Assembly (NCBI GenBank): GCA_014904985.1
Contig: MU129001.1
Coordinates: 18,739-82,738 of the forward strand
Direction of reading: 5' to 3'
Length of the DNA: 64,000 nt
Origin: Hydnum rufescens UP504
Taxonomy: Eukaryota > Basidiomycota > Agaricomycetes > Cantharellales > Hydnaceae
Below the pieces are notes generated by a model that saw only the letters and a list, made by a program, of their open reading frames with translations, made no database searches and had not been told where the DNA came from. The first letter of the stretch is position 1. Every line of letters starts with the position of its first letter. Of this stretch, positions 34,501 to 47,214 are shown one piece after another. Both the position numbers and the translations under genes were made by a program.

Positions 34501-37088
34501 GAGACAGGAAGACCTCTACACTCTGACATCGAATTAGATCGACACCGAGATGGTCGTAGAGCCAAGGCATTGAAGGTTTATCATGCGTTATTGGGAGCCC
34601 TATTAGCTGGGCCAGACGAGTCCCCTCGATGTAACGTGAACGAAGCTCGAGGTTTCTTGGCACCAAGACGTTCAGATGAAAGTCAACGGTGACTCGCAAG
34701 TTGGCATATTGTGAAGATGCTTGGTCAAGCTGTTCAGGACGTGTAGTAGATGGATTTTTATCAAGTCGCCGGGGAAAATGAGGGGGAGAAGAATGTCTGT
34801 GGGGACGAGTAGAATAAGGAGAAGTCCTGGGATTGGAGAGATCGCCATGAATGGGGCTACGTTCTATTACAAATATGTGAGGATCTTGCCAACGGCGCTT
34901 TGGTTTACGTTTGGGATTGCCTGCCGTGACGCGTCGGACAAGGTGTCCATCTAGGAGAGTTTGCTTTTCTGGTGCTGGAATCCCTGCACGGGTGGTCTGT
35001 CTCTTCATCGGTTCCCGACCCTGGCCAGTGGGTGTTGTGGCCCGGTTGCTCTTGGCATGGCCCTTCGGTGCCCTACGTCGCGCTGTGTTCAGACCGGACC
35101 TTGCAGCCCTGGTTGTACGGTGGGTCCGGGACAACATTCGATCAATTAAGTCACCCCCTCGAGGGCCATGTTTATGTGGCCAAATTCCAGGGGAAGGCGC
35201 CTCGATTTCACTTCCTTCCGAATCAGAGGATGTCCCATCGTCAGTTTCAGAGAGCTGCCGGGGACCATTTGAGTCTGAGCTCTCAGGATCCCCCTGAATG
35301 ACGAGAGGACTTGATCTTCGCAAAGGCCCCTGCCGGATCGTGGCCGCGCCAGGCCTGGCTGGTTGGTCATGTTCACTCATCTCTGAGTCGATTTCTGACG
35401 CGCTCGTGACCGGCCTTCTTCTTGGTCGTCTCTGTACAGTTTTGGCCTGCTGCTCAAGTTTCTTTGCCATCACCGCCGGCATCACGCGAGATAGGATTCG
35501 TTTCTTCTTTCTGATCTCCTCTGGCTCTGTGGAATCGCTGCTGAGCTCTGTGGATGATCCATCTGAGGCCGAAAGAGGGTCGGGGCGTAACGATTCAACG
35601 ATTGGATGCGATGAATCGGGCGAAGGAGAAAGATCGAAGATGGCAGGAGAGTGGGGCGGGGGAGTGCCGGGCGAGATGTCGTAAATTTGGTCGTCCTCAT
35701 TCCACACTTCGTCCCATATAGGGGCTTCAGCGCGGCTCATAGACCCACTGGAGGGGTGCGAACCCAGGACCATGATTGTGGGCGACGATGATCGTGTCTG
35801 GGATGATCCTAGTGTCTGGTCGCGATGATCCGTAAGTCGCCTCTTGGAGTTCCTTCTGGGAGGATCGGTATCACTCGCCAAACCAGAACTCCGTCCAAGG
35901 TCCTTGTCATTTACGCTTTTAGGTGAAAGCGATCGGACGCGGAGAGAGTCGCTTGTCACGCCACGCCGCCGGGCGAATCCCCTCATTCTGGGGAGACTGG
36001 TGTCGCTCGTAGATCCCGAAGGGATTGGTTCTAGGTCATTCTCACCTCTGGTGACGGTCAAAGTGGGTCGCACACGGGAGACCCGATTTCTCTCGCCGTG
36101 TTGATCCTGGAGTCCGGTCGTTCTGGGGATATCCATTGAGTCTGTACCTCCTCCAGGACGATTGGCATTCGCCACAGGACGAGAGGAACGGCCGTCGCGC
36201 TTCTTCTTTCTCTTCAAGATGTCGGGAAGTCGGTGCGTATGATATAAATCATCCGTGTCATCGACCTGCGATCCCTTCGCGATAGATTCAATGGATTCCT
36301 CATTCCCCCCAGGATCATCAACACCGCTTATGGAATCCGCGGAATCCGGAGAACGACGTTCGAGCTCCTTTTGCTTCACGATGGCATCCTTTTGGCCCCC
36401 CATCTTCAACATGGCACGGTAATGCAAACCTTCAATGGTGTATGGATTGAGTTGAATCTTATTACGCGGACGTAGCTGTCGCACTCGGCGCGGCTCGGGG
36501 GATTCTACTACTGAAAGAACCTTGGTTGGAGGTGTAGCACCACGTTGCGGCTCGGGTGATTCTACTGGAGAGAGAACCACGGCGGAGATGTAGTACTGCA
36601 TCGGCTCGAGTGATCTACTGGAGACGAGTGATGTCTACTGGAGAGAGAACCACGGGTGGAGATGTAGTACTGCATCGCGGCTCGAGTGATTCTACCGGAG
36701 AGAGAACCACGGGTGGAGATGTAGCAGCACGTCGCGGCTCGGGGAAGCCTACTGCTGAGAGAACCACGGGTAGAGATGTGTCATTATGTCGCGGTTCGGG
36801 TGATCCTACTGCTGAGAGAACCATGGGTGGAGGTGTAATACCACGCGTATTACCCTCTTCGTATTCAGACGAAGATTGCCTTCTCGATTCGGGCACCAAG
36901 ACATCAATTTCATCAGGATCAGATGTCTCCACAATAGATCTTTCGCGAGAGACGCGCTGAACGCGTCGAGACGACCCTGGAGGTTCTGTAGGGGATCGCG
37001 GTACGTCAATTCGTCGCCTCTTTGCTGGTCGTGCTAGGGAACCAATGATATTGAGTGGGTCATCATCGCTGCCATAGTCACTGTACAC
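31549..37088 (-). CDS. MMS22: Mms22/Mus7-type DNA-repair scaffold
   Basis: A large exon from 37088 to 32920 is followed by introns at 32859-32919, 32327-32384, 32149-32200, 31881-31938 and 31696-31746 (one more near 32.6 kb is unresolved), ending at 31549. The N-terminus MYSDYGSDDDPLNIIGSLAR and the basic motif LRPRNKIQLNPYTIEGLHYR are the hallmarks of the Mus7/MMS22 family; the C-terminus has SRMLSLDGLRHPLL. In yeasts Mms22 links the Rtt101 (Cul4-type) ubiquitin ligase to stalled replication forks. Two frame breaks exist: a degenerate unit of the 57 bp repeat near 36600, and a C4 run at 31972-31975 where one more base gives LSKGDLMDLRVPLIQ. Total length would be about 1,650 residues. Confidence 0.8.
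36485..36845. repeat. 57 bp coding minisatellite in MMS22
   Basis: Five to six copies of a 19-codon unit of the type VVLSAVGSPEPRRAATSPP lie in the N-terminal disordered part of MMS22. The unit at about 36590-36640 carries small deletions and breaks the frame. Confidence 0.85.
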
Positions 37089-37211
37089 TTATTCCAGCAA
37101 AGAAACGTGAGGTACTGTCGGCTTTGGTCAATAACACGTTGGGAACGCACTAGGATATTGAAACGCGACTGTCGGTAACTTCCTACTTACGTAACGCACC
37201 CACCGTTATAC

Positions 37212-37681
37212 TGTACTCCTCATAAGTATATGAATGGACTTTTGCGTTACGTGACGCCCTTTGGAGCTAACAACACTATGGCCCCCTCTGTGATGTGTGA
37301 CATAGAAACTATTTGAGGTAACAATGGCCTCCAGAAAGCTCCATGTTGCTGTGCTGTGCTTATTACTTGCCTCTTAACTGTGTGATTAACCCTATTATGG
37401 CTAATTCTAGCTCATTAGATGCTGGGCTATAGTTTTCCACACACACACTTGTTCGTATGATATGATTTATGATAAAATCCACTGTTTGCTTCACTTTTTT
37501 GCACTTAGGAGGTCTCCAGAGCGTGTATTTTCATGCGCCCACCAGCGGGGCGGACCTTCCGGTTGTGACAGCAAACTTGGGAGTTATGAAAGCCCTTTTG
37601 TATTGTAACGTTATTTTTGAAAAGATAACACTAGAGGTGCTGACCGTGGCGTGACACTTTCATATACTTATGAGGAGTACA
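37212..37681. mobile_element. MITE-like element with long terminal inverted repeats
   Basis: TGTACTCCTCATAAGTATAT starts at 37212 and its exact reverse complement ends at 37681; the perfect match is 23 bp and an inner GTGACGCC/GGCGTGAC pair extends it. The 470 bp between the ends has no transposase. It sits in the MMS22 promoter side, between 37088 and the next gene. No clear target-site duplication was found, so the superfamily is undecided. Confidence 0.65.
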
Positions 37682-37820
37682 CCAACTTGAAGTATTTCTG
37701 CAGTGTCGTATATGCAAGCCATACATATACAAAAAAACAAACAATGGCAAACACAATTCCCAATTCCGCGTACATAATTCCTTCGTCGCATTACAACAGT
37801 TGAAATCTGTGGCCTGGAAT

Positions 37821-39432
37821 CTAGGCAGTACCAGGGGGAAGCCTGTTGGTATGCGCTCCAGCCCGTTGGCCGGTAAGTAACTTCCGGAGCTGCTCATTCT
37901 CCCTAACACAGCGAGCAGGCAGTCTCGCATCGGTGTAATAAGATGGAATGATTAGGGTGTGGACGTACCGCTCAATGCCCTTTTTTCGGAACTCCGCTAT
38001 CCTCAAAACACCTTTCCGGATACTCTCCACATGTACTTCGAGTGGAATACCGTCTGCCACCGCATCGGCAGGGCTCCCCTCAGCGACACCAAGGAGGGCA
38101 GGACGCGCAACTCTCTCGCGTAGATCCTGGAGGTCTTCTGAGAGTTGAATTAGGGACGATATAGTTAAAACTACCCGATCCCGTGCGAGTTTTCGATAGG
38201 TTGATAGTGAAGAGAGAAGTACGAGGTCTTCTTGAAGGGCGTTAAGTTCCCGACGGTTCCCACCAAGGAAAGTCCACAGATCCGCGAGCTGTTCCGAAAG
38301 TCACGAGGCACAGGAAATCAGGGGGGGAGGGAGGAAAAAGCGATGGACGGGGGTGGTCGCGTACCAGCCGCCCCTTATCCTTCATGATCCCCTTTGTCTC
38401 GCGTTGTAGCATTTCAGCAAGAGTATCAGTGTTGGTCTCAAGCCGGTTGAGCAGGATCAGAGAGATTTCTGCTTCTGACACGAGTCGCCGGAGCTGCTCC
38501 TGCATCTGGCTGGTGGCAGCATTGAAAGACCATACAAGGGCTTCTCGCTCCCGCTGCGCCTTGGATTCAGGGGAGAATGGGATGAGATAGGCAAGAGGGC
38601 AGAAGCAGTGGAAGGCGCATATGGGAGGGTAGGCTCATGTATACGCTCTAGGGTGCGAAGGACATATCTATTGGGGAAAAAATGAGGTAGAGTTGCCGTG
38701 CTCACGGCAATTGACGTACTCATCCATAGCGAGAATACTATAATAGAAAGTAATCAAACACAGAAGTGAGCGAGAGAATCCGAGCCCTGCTCACTTGTCA
38801 ACCGCACCGCCCACTCGGGAACCAAGCCTTTGTAAGCCACGGGCCGCATCCTTAGCATCCATAACAAAATCCTCCAGCTTATCCACGAGTGCGTCTTTAG
38901 TGACGAGATCGCTGGCGCGTAAGAGGGTGGTAAGATCACGGATGGCAGTCTCAGAGCCCCGAATGTCAAGCGAGAGTGCGCTCGAGCTTTCAGATAATTC
39001 CAAGACACCCTCAAAATGTGTCTGCAATTCGACCAACTTGGGATAATCCGGAGACACGCGTCTCGAGCGACATATTGGCAACACGAATGAAACAATCGGG
39101 GTTGAGCAGATGGGAGAGAGTAGAGTATCGATAGAGGGGGTAAGATGAGAAATGAGGGCAAAGAGTGCATACCCCACAAGAGCAAGAGCTCTGGAGGTAC
39201 AGAGGTTAGGGCTATACGTTGATAAATGAATGCACACCCACAGAAATCTGCTGACTATAGCGCCAAGATAGCGTAATGCCTGCACCAGAGTACTAGCAAT
39301 CAAGTAACCAACCTCGCTCACAGTGTCAAAGAATACATCTCCATCAGAACCTTGACTCGATGATTTCTTGGGGCTAGAAACAGGTGTCGGAACAGGTCGT
39401 TCCCTGCGACGTCGCTCGTTTCTCCCAGGCAT
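37821..39432 (-). CDS. Basidiomycete membrane/coiled-coil protein of unknown function
   Basis: Exons: 39432-38795, a microexon 38737-38720 (18 bp), 38667-38365, 38288-37969 and 37912-37821. The N-terminus is basic (MPGRNERRRRERP), followed by two or three hydrophobic helices (residues about 45-110), then an amphipathic region with SLDIRGSETAIRDLTTLLR and AARGLQRLGSRVGGAVDN, and coiled coils (QLRRLVSEAEISLILLNRLE). The pattern agrees with a family I recall from Agaricomycetes with no assigned role. One base appears missing near 38590: with it, the frame passes smoothly into AYLIPFSPESKAQRERE. It is divergent from FET3 with 226 bp between start codons. Confidence 0.7.
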
Positions 39433-39658
39433 CAATATTCCTGTGGTATCTACCTTGGTTAGCACTCCAGTGGGACCGCCCTCGCGATCAGCGAAGTCCG
39501 CCTACATCGATGTTCCTGAGGATTCGGGCTTATCGGAGTTAGATATGACACATTATTCGACAACCGCAATATATATGGCACGTAATTCAAATAATGGTTA
39601 TCAGATAAAAGATCCTTCCCCCCCCCCCTTGCCGATCATTCAACGTTCCCTCACGGCC

Positions 39659-42600
39659 ATGTTCCTCCCCCTCCCCCTGCTTCTCCCCTTTGTCTCTTTG
39701 GCTCATGCTGCCCTGGTAGAGCACTACTGGAACATAACTTATGTCAACGGGGCCGATCCCAGCCAGCTTCAACCTCGCCGGGTGATTGGGGTCAACGGAA
39801 CGTGGCCTCCGCCGCCTGTCACCGTCACTCAGAACGACACACTCTTGATACACGTGACTAACGGCCTTGATGTTGGAACAGCTCTCCATTCCCATGGTAT
39901 TTTTTTCAATGGCTCCGCCTTCTACGACGGTGCTGTTTCGGTGACTCAGTGGTAAATGCTTTATTTTTTCGCGAATGGAAAATAGTTTCGTTGACTCCAA
40001 TCCACGTAGTCCTATCCCCCCGGGGGGTCGTTGACATACAACATCCCAACTGATCTCCAATCTGGAACGTATTGGATTCATGGCCACTATCTGGGACAAT
40101 ACGTTGACGGTCTTCGCACGCCATTTATCATCCAACCAATCAACGGATCATCATATAAATACGACGAAGAGTTTACGATAGTTCTAAGCGACTGGTACAA
40201 CTCGGAACGACCAGTGCTTCTCAAGAAATTTTTGAGTATATATAGTGCGTAATGATCGTTCCTGCATCAACAAATTCGATTGTGCTTCGGTGGCTCCGCG
40301 GCCTTGGAAAGGCCGGGGCCCGAGCTCGCAAGGCCTCCGGCCTTCCCAAGACCTCGCAGCCCCCGAAGCACAATTAATTTTTCTGGGAATAATGCTATTA
40401 TTCTGTGCATTTTCCCTAATTGAAGACTTCCGATCCATCAGACCCGAGGGGGGCAGAACCTATCCCGACGGCCCCCCTTCTGTATGTTTTCCCCAACAAT
40501 ACTTTTTCTGTGGACTCGCCCAATGGCAGGTCGATCATGGATGGATCGGCCGTCTCAAATCAAGCCATAATACGATTTGAAAAGGGAAAGACGTACCGTC
40601 TACGAGTGATCAATACGTCTGGTTAGTTGCTCGATTTTTTTTTTTGAGGTATGGATATTGAGTGGTGCTGGACAGCGCTGGCGATGTTCTATTTTGGTAT
40701 CGTCGGGCATCAGATGCGCGTTATTGAGCTGGATGGCGTCAGTAGTATCATTCTTATCGCGGGCGAATAGCCTCTCATGGAGATATTCCTATTTTGGACA
40801 GACCGAAACGCAACAATACAATGCCACTATGTTTCCTCTTAGCGTCGCGCAACGAATATCTGTTCTGGTCACGGCCCGCAACGACTCCGAGGTTGACCAG
40901 GTCGACTTCCCGATGATGGCCAATATGAATCCCGCCATGTTCGATAAGGTATGTTAGATTCCCTATTTTTTTTTTGGACTCGGTAAAATTGTGCATTCGT
41001 CATAACAAGGTGCCGGACGCCCTTCAATTGAGTGAGTGTTGTCGCAATCCCTGCTTTCTGACCCACACTCATTTCTGAGCTCACCGTCGTCTTCAGATGT
41101 GACTGCCCGAGTGACATACAGTGCGACGTCGAATAATACGCTCGAATCGCCCACAATCTTCGACCCGGACTATCCCCCATTTGAAGAACTAGACATTATA
41201 CCCCTCGAAGTCCAAGCTATGGACTACGCCAGTGTGGCCCACCGGTTGGACGCCAGCTTTGCGACTTTTGATAACGGTGTCAATAGGGCCGCCTGTACGT
41301 TGATTGTACATTCATGCATGACGATCGAGGGTTGCACTGACTACGTTGTATTGGGCGGGCCTGCATAGTCAACAATATGTGCGTATTTCACTGTCATTTA
41401 TTACTCAATACTAAGATACACCCCTTTTTTTTCCCTTTTCGTCACTAGCACATATGTAACCGCGAGGGTGCCTTCACTCGTGACGGCGCTCACTATGCCA
41501 TCCAATGACTCGTTTATAACTAAAACAGTTGGTTCCGCCACATACTCCATTATATATGGGGCCCAGACACACGCCATCACGCTTGATTACATGAACAACG
41601 TTGAGATTACGATATATAACTGGGATGCCGGACTACACCCTTTCCATGTTCGTCTTCTTCAGCACCGTCCTCGTGGGATAAGCATTAATTTACGAATTGT
41701 TCGACATGCTCGGGCATTTTTTTTTCATAGCTGCATGGTCATAAAGTACACAATTGTATACCTTGGATCGGCGCTGGCACTAACACCAGATTTAAAAAAA
41801 TAATTTTGACCTAGTTCCAGCTCGTTCAGAAGAACTATGACGCGACCGCCGGGATACCAATGGTCGAGGGGCAAGCAAACCCAACACGGTATTTCCATGA
41901 GCACCTTTGTGTATGCGGGGCATCTAATCTGATAATCGGCTGGATGACGTAATTTTTCCAGTCGTGACACGGTAATGGTTCCTCCAGGAGGTGCATCAGT
42001 TGTTATTCCTTGGGCAGGCCAAAATTATTGAACCGATCTCGAAAGGCTCCGTATCGATTCGATTCCGAGCGGATAACCCGGGCGTATGGCTCTTGCGTCA
42101 GTTCTCACTTGTTGTCGTTTATGGTGGAAGCCCTTTGCTTACGTTTTATCGTTGCACGACACAGATTGTCATATCGAGGTAAGGAATGGCCGCGAACGTC
42201 AAGTCCCTCTCGTTTCTGACGTATTGTTTTTTTTCGGCCCACCACCCCAGTGGCATCTTGAAGTGAGAAAATCCAAACAGTGCGGATCTAAAACGCGTCC
42301 TGACGACTGATCACCGGTCATTGTTATTCAGAGCGGTCTCGCAGCCGTCATGATAGAGGCTCCTGCTCAAGCCCAAGCGAACTACGCGATGCCTCAACAG
42401 ATGTTAGACCATTGCACGCAACAAAAAATACCCACCTCGGGGAACGTCGTGGGCAAGACGTCGACGACGGATTTCAGGGGACAACCGTGAGTATCCATCC
42501 CCGTTTCTTTAAACCAATCTTTGTTTTGGTGACGGACTGACGTCCATGATGACAAAAACGACCGACAGATGGGGACCGTTCCCTCAGACGCACATCCTGG

Positions 42601-42836
42601 GATGGACGCCGAAAGCCAAGGGGGCTCTGGCGGGGACGGTCCTAGCGGCGCTGGCAGGACTGATCAGCATCGTATGGTACAGCGCGAATGCTCTTGGCGA
42701 AGAGGAAGTGACAGAGCTCCATCGCAAAAAGTTCGAGGAGAAGCTGAAGAAACGTGCTTCAGCTGGTGGTGCTGGTGGTGCTGGCAGGGCGGGCGCTGTA
42801 GAGTGGCTGAAGAACAAGTTCTCGAGGCAGGGTTAG
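39659..42836 (+). CDS. FET3: Multicopper ferroxidase Fet3
   Basis: Seventeen exons give about 654 residues: 39659-39951, 40010-40244, 40442-40621, 40676-40737, 40802-40948, 41010-41031, 41097-41294, 41369-41378, 41449-41647, 41731-41745, 41815-41888, 41962-41990, 42046-42096, 42165-42178, 42251-42262, 42332-42486, 42569-42836. A signal peptide (MFLPLPLLLPFVSLAHA) is followed by the four copper-binding motifs: HSHGIFFNG, GTYWIHGHYLGQYVDG, HPFHLHGHKFQ and HCHIEWHLESG. The C-terminus has one membrane helix (AGTVLAALAGLISIVWY) and a short cytosolic tail. Fet3 oxidises Fe(II) at the cell surface and hands it to the permease Ftr1. One G is missing in the run 40022-40027; with it the total is divisible by three. 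No FTR1 lies in the window. Confidence 0.93.
40279..40374. mobile_element. 96 bp palindromic MITE in a FET3 intron
   Basis: ATTGTGCTTCGG starts the element and CCGAAGCACAAT ends it, with the arms pairing imperfectly through GGCT, CTTGG and GGCCGG to a central GAGCTC. It fills half of the 197 bp intron at 40245-40441, which is three times longer than its neighbours, so it is probably a later insertion. Confidence 0.75.
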
Positions 42837-45800
42837 ACCGAGTAGGATGATAGGCGAGCGGCCCGGTGTGGGCAGGTGGAATGTCACCCCGTGCTTCGAG
42901 CCCGTGGGGAAAAGAAACCCACGCGCCAGTTTTTGTATACAACAATAAGGAGCAATAAGGATTGTAACGTACGTGGAGTGATGGATGATAGGGATCACCG
43001 TGAAAAAAATGAATTGGCCCAATACCGGTACTTTGGGAGATGTGCTAGTACACGACAAGCGGGGCATTCTATTTCCAAAAAAAACCTGGGGAAACCTGGA
43101 GAAGGATTGAATGGTAAATAGTGACAGTCGTGGGTACCGAAACTCCCTCCGAGCACGCTGCGATCTCACTTCCAGGCCCCACCCACTTGTCGCGAGTGTG
43201 GGTTTCGTATTTATGCTAAAGGATCTGCCAAACATAAGGAAAGGGATTCTAGACTCACTGTCGCTAATTTGGGTGTATCTCGATGAAGGCCATCAAATCT
43301 TGTGTGAGAGTTAGTCGTCCAATTCTTGCCCATTGGGGTAGCTCCGGCGGATTCGATCCAACGGAGCGGTGAAACACACATGGGTGTCCAGGGTCCTTCC
43401 TACGTGAGCCTCCGTGGTGGTGTGCTACATGATTTCAGGTGTGGTAAACAAGATCAAAGCTGTCCTGCCTCGAATGGAAAAGGGGCTATGGCTATCTATG
43501 ATTTACCGACATCCCCACGAGAAGGGTTAGTCCCCGGAGGGTGTTTCATGTTCATGGAGACTATGTCCACAATCACACCCAAAGGGCACAAGGTGTGAAA
43601 TGGGGGTACACAGGGGCACATACAACTCCCAAGGTACAGTCGAGGAGAGATAGAGCCGCTCATGAGACGCCCAGAATTATTATACGATAATCGCAATAAT
43701 CGTACGATTCACTTGTCATGATGTGCAATACAGTAGCCCCTTTTAGCCCTGGATGATTCGCGTCGCTAAGAACGACGGAAGATCCAATAATTTGAGAGTC
43801 TATCAGAAATCGTAGTATATATGTCAGCGTTTGTAGGCGCCGGCTTTGAGTTCGGGGGGTAGTGTGCGGTGCCTGGTGGATCCCCCCTTTTTAGGCAATC
43901 GTGACGTGAGGCTTCGTAGCTAAGGCACCTTAATAATCTTATTTGAATCGTCCGTCGTACCGGAAATAAGGTCTTTCTTCATTCGGTCCGGATCGGATCT
44001 CGTTCCGGTGCGGCAATATAATTTGAAAGTCACCGCCGGATGCACGCACGTGATAGAGCCATTGTGATGTTATTTGTGAGCCTAAAACATACTGTAATCA
44101 CAATAATAAAGTTGAGTCGGACCGGGACAGAAGACACGCACACGGCCACACTCATCTCGGGGGTTCCCCTCCTTGACTTATCTTGATCTCGGAGTCGTAA
44201 CGACGCGAGCGGGGACAACGAGGCCTCCTTCCAATTATTGAAATCACCAATGCATCGGTCATTTCGTTCTCCGGCAGCACTAACAATGGAAGCAGAGCTA
44301 GAGGGACACCACACTTCGTTCGCTGCTTCACGAAGATGAGAAACAAGTCCAAAAAGCGCCCAATCGCCATCGCGACTGCCGAGCACTCTTAGTGCACTTT
44401 ATATTGTGATTGCCAATAGCCAATCACATGTACAGTCGGTCGTGAATGCCCTGACCTGAATCACAAACATCCCCAAGTTTTTCCTTCGTATCCTGGACCA
44501 CCGGTTCGAGAAACATACGCGCGCACAGAAGAACGAAAGAAAAAACTAGATCTGAACTTTTGGGGGTGACGATCATCGCGGGTTCTGTAAATCTTGCAAG
44601 ACTGGGATGATCCATCCGCTGCAAGTTAACTCCAGCCTGGAAATGTCCTCCTAGGAAATAGACTCAGCTCATGTGCTCATCGTCCTGTCAATGAATAATT
44701 CCATACGTATTGGCGCTCGTGCATTGACGAGCCCACGCTTATTCGGTTCGAAACTCGGGGCGCTTGTTTTTCCCTTCGTCAGCGCCATCGGCGCGATCGT
44801 GACCGCGAATCACAGGGTCACCGTGAACTAGCCATAGCGATGCACCCGAGAAATAAAGATATATACATTCCTTTGTGGTTTGCAACAGAAACTCGCGATC
44901 AACAGCACACCAGAACGAGAAGCGAGAGGCGAGAAACAGCGCTGGTTCTTGTTGTTTCATGTTCCTGAGCCTGAGAGTAGGTAGGCAGGGTCCCACAAGT
45001 TGCCGCGCACGCACAGGAGGCAAGGCTTCTTTTCTTGTCAATACGTACAGTATAGGCTTCTGCTCCCTGGTTGTGTTTGGGCCACGCTGCATTCATCTAC
45101 TAGTATTATGATTCGAGCGGTACTCCCATGGACTGGCGGCATCGTCTCTGTGATCCGAAGAGCATTGTCACACAATGAACATCTTCCGGACCCGTGAGGC
45201 AATTACATAAGTGTAGGCTTGTCGAATAATAGCGCGCTTGCTTTTCGTACCAATATTATATTTCGAAATTCTTTTGCGAACCCTCATTTCCCTTTGCCGC
45301 TTAATTGCTCACACTACTACGCTTCCTGCACCACCTGGTGGTTTACAGGCACGCTCTGTTTGCATGCCACTCCGGTACCGTTCTTTCCTTCGTCTGATGA
45401 CAACCTGACATACAGATACTATACTGTATTTATAACAATATCTGGGTTTGGGAGAGATCCAGATCCCCTCCCGCCGCCAATCATATCGAGGGAAATTTGC
45501 CTCTGGGAAGGGACTAATATTTGATCCGGCGGTTCCAGATCAGTCATGTGCTGCATGGATAATGCCGATCTCCACTCACCAATACATGTTTGGTGCGTAT
45601 ATACGCCTGCGAGTGGAGGCCCCTTGTGAAGACACTACTATTAGGCGCATTATATTGACTCGCTTTACTTGCGGCGGAGAGTCACGGGGGGCGAGTGAGA
45701 CCAAATACTAGCTTACATTGGGAAAACGCCTCGATCAAGCAAATCAAATCGTGTCGCCAATGATCTCACACTCATCATGAATAGTCTAGATTAGGTTCCA

Positions 45801-47214
45801 ATCATGCAGGGCCGAATGGGTGGTTCCCTCTTGCCCTCTATAGCTAGGGATATCTAGATCATCCCAGGTCACATACATCTTTTGTCTTGCTTTCAATCAA
45901 TTTTTGAGATTTCGGTACCGGGGAAATGGTGAGGGGGGGAGAACCAGGGCTTCTTCCCCTCGTTCCCTCCCTCTATGAATTCGAAATTGTTTTTTATTTT
46001 TATTTTTTCGTTTATCTCGTGCCTCCCCCAAAGATAGGACATTAGGACATCTCATCTTCCCGTCCCCACCCTGGGCCCGTACGATCGCCAGCGCGCGGAG
46101 TCTCCCCCCTCTCTCCCGATCCTCCTTTCTCTCATCTTCATTTTCTCATTGTTTTTACAAAAAAACATGCAACAAAATGCACGCAACAGAGTTCATAATT
46201 ACAGTTTTTGATCTTGCTTTATTCGCCTCAAAACGTGAGTGTGAGCGTGAACGTGTACGGGGACTGTTGGTTCTCACACTGTGAGTTCCATCATACATAA
46301 ACATGTATCGAACGATCGACAATAAATGCTACTAAATACAGTAAATCCGCCGCCGCCGCCAAACAAAGAATAATAAATATTTTTTTTGGCGGCAAAACGA
46401 GAGGCGAGACACACAGCACAGTTCCTCTCCCTCCCTCCTGCCCCTGAAGCAGTCAGTCATACATGTGTACGAACCCCCTGGGCGGAGGTGGACTTGCTCT
46501 TGTTCGAAAGCATGTGAAAACAGAAATGAAAATGAAAATGAAAATGAATAAATTAGCCTTGATAGGGGGCGAGCTTGGATTGCAGTTTACTCGCGACGTT
46601 GTATCCCGGAGCTCGAGAGCGATGTGTAAAACCCAGGGAGCATCCATTTCCATTCGTAAAGAGTACACAAGAGTTATATGCAAAGGAAGGGCGGTGATGT
46701 GTTTGAAAAAAAAAGAAAAATCCATCTCCATACGGGATCCGCAACGTAGGCTAGGATTGTTGTTAAAACGCGAGGTCGTCATCAAGAGGCTCAACGCGGG
46801 GGCTCTATCGTTATCGTTAGGCAGGAGAAGGCAGGAGAAGGAGAAGGGGATTGAAGCAAATGAAGGGAGCGCGGGCATGAACCAATAAAGTGGAGGAGTG
46901 AAATAGGCAGTAGGCAAGTCGGTGAAGTCGGTGAATGGCTGTGAGGCAGCACAGAATTATGAGAGTGCGGGGTACCTTGCTTTTTGAAATATCTTGGACC
47001 AAAGCAGGAGAGGCTGGATGTACATTTTGGAGGATATGACCAAAAGCAGTCCGGAGAGGCCGCAATACTATATGGCGATACGAAGGGGTTTTAAAAGGAT
47101 CATAGATGATGCGGATCAGTCATTGCAGGTTGGTGATTAAACAATATGGCGATGTGAGTAATGACGGGCGGGACGTGTGATAGTACAAGGAAAGGGGAAA
47201 GAAGACGGGTCTCT
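42837..47214. other. 4.4 kb gene-poor region
   Basis: Only short open frames, none with a recognised motif. It contains homopolymer and simple runs such as GAAAAT repeated near 46525-46550, (GCC)n near 46350 and long pyrimidine tracts near 45940-46140. A box-B-like GGTTCGAAAC at about 44755 has no tRNA around it. A long 3' or 5' untranslated region, or unrecognised short genes, remain possible. Confidence 0.45.

Noticed and set aside
44700..44770. tRNA suggested by GGTTCGAAAC
   Set aside because: No box A, anticodon stem or acceptor pairing upstream.
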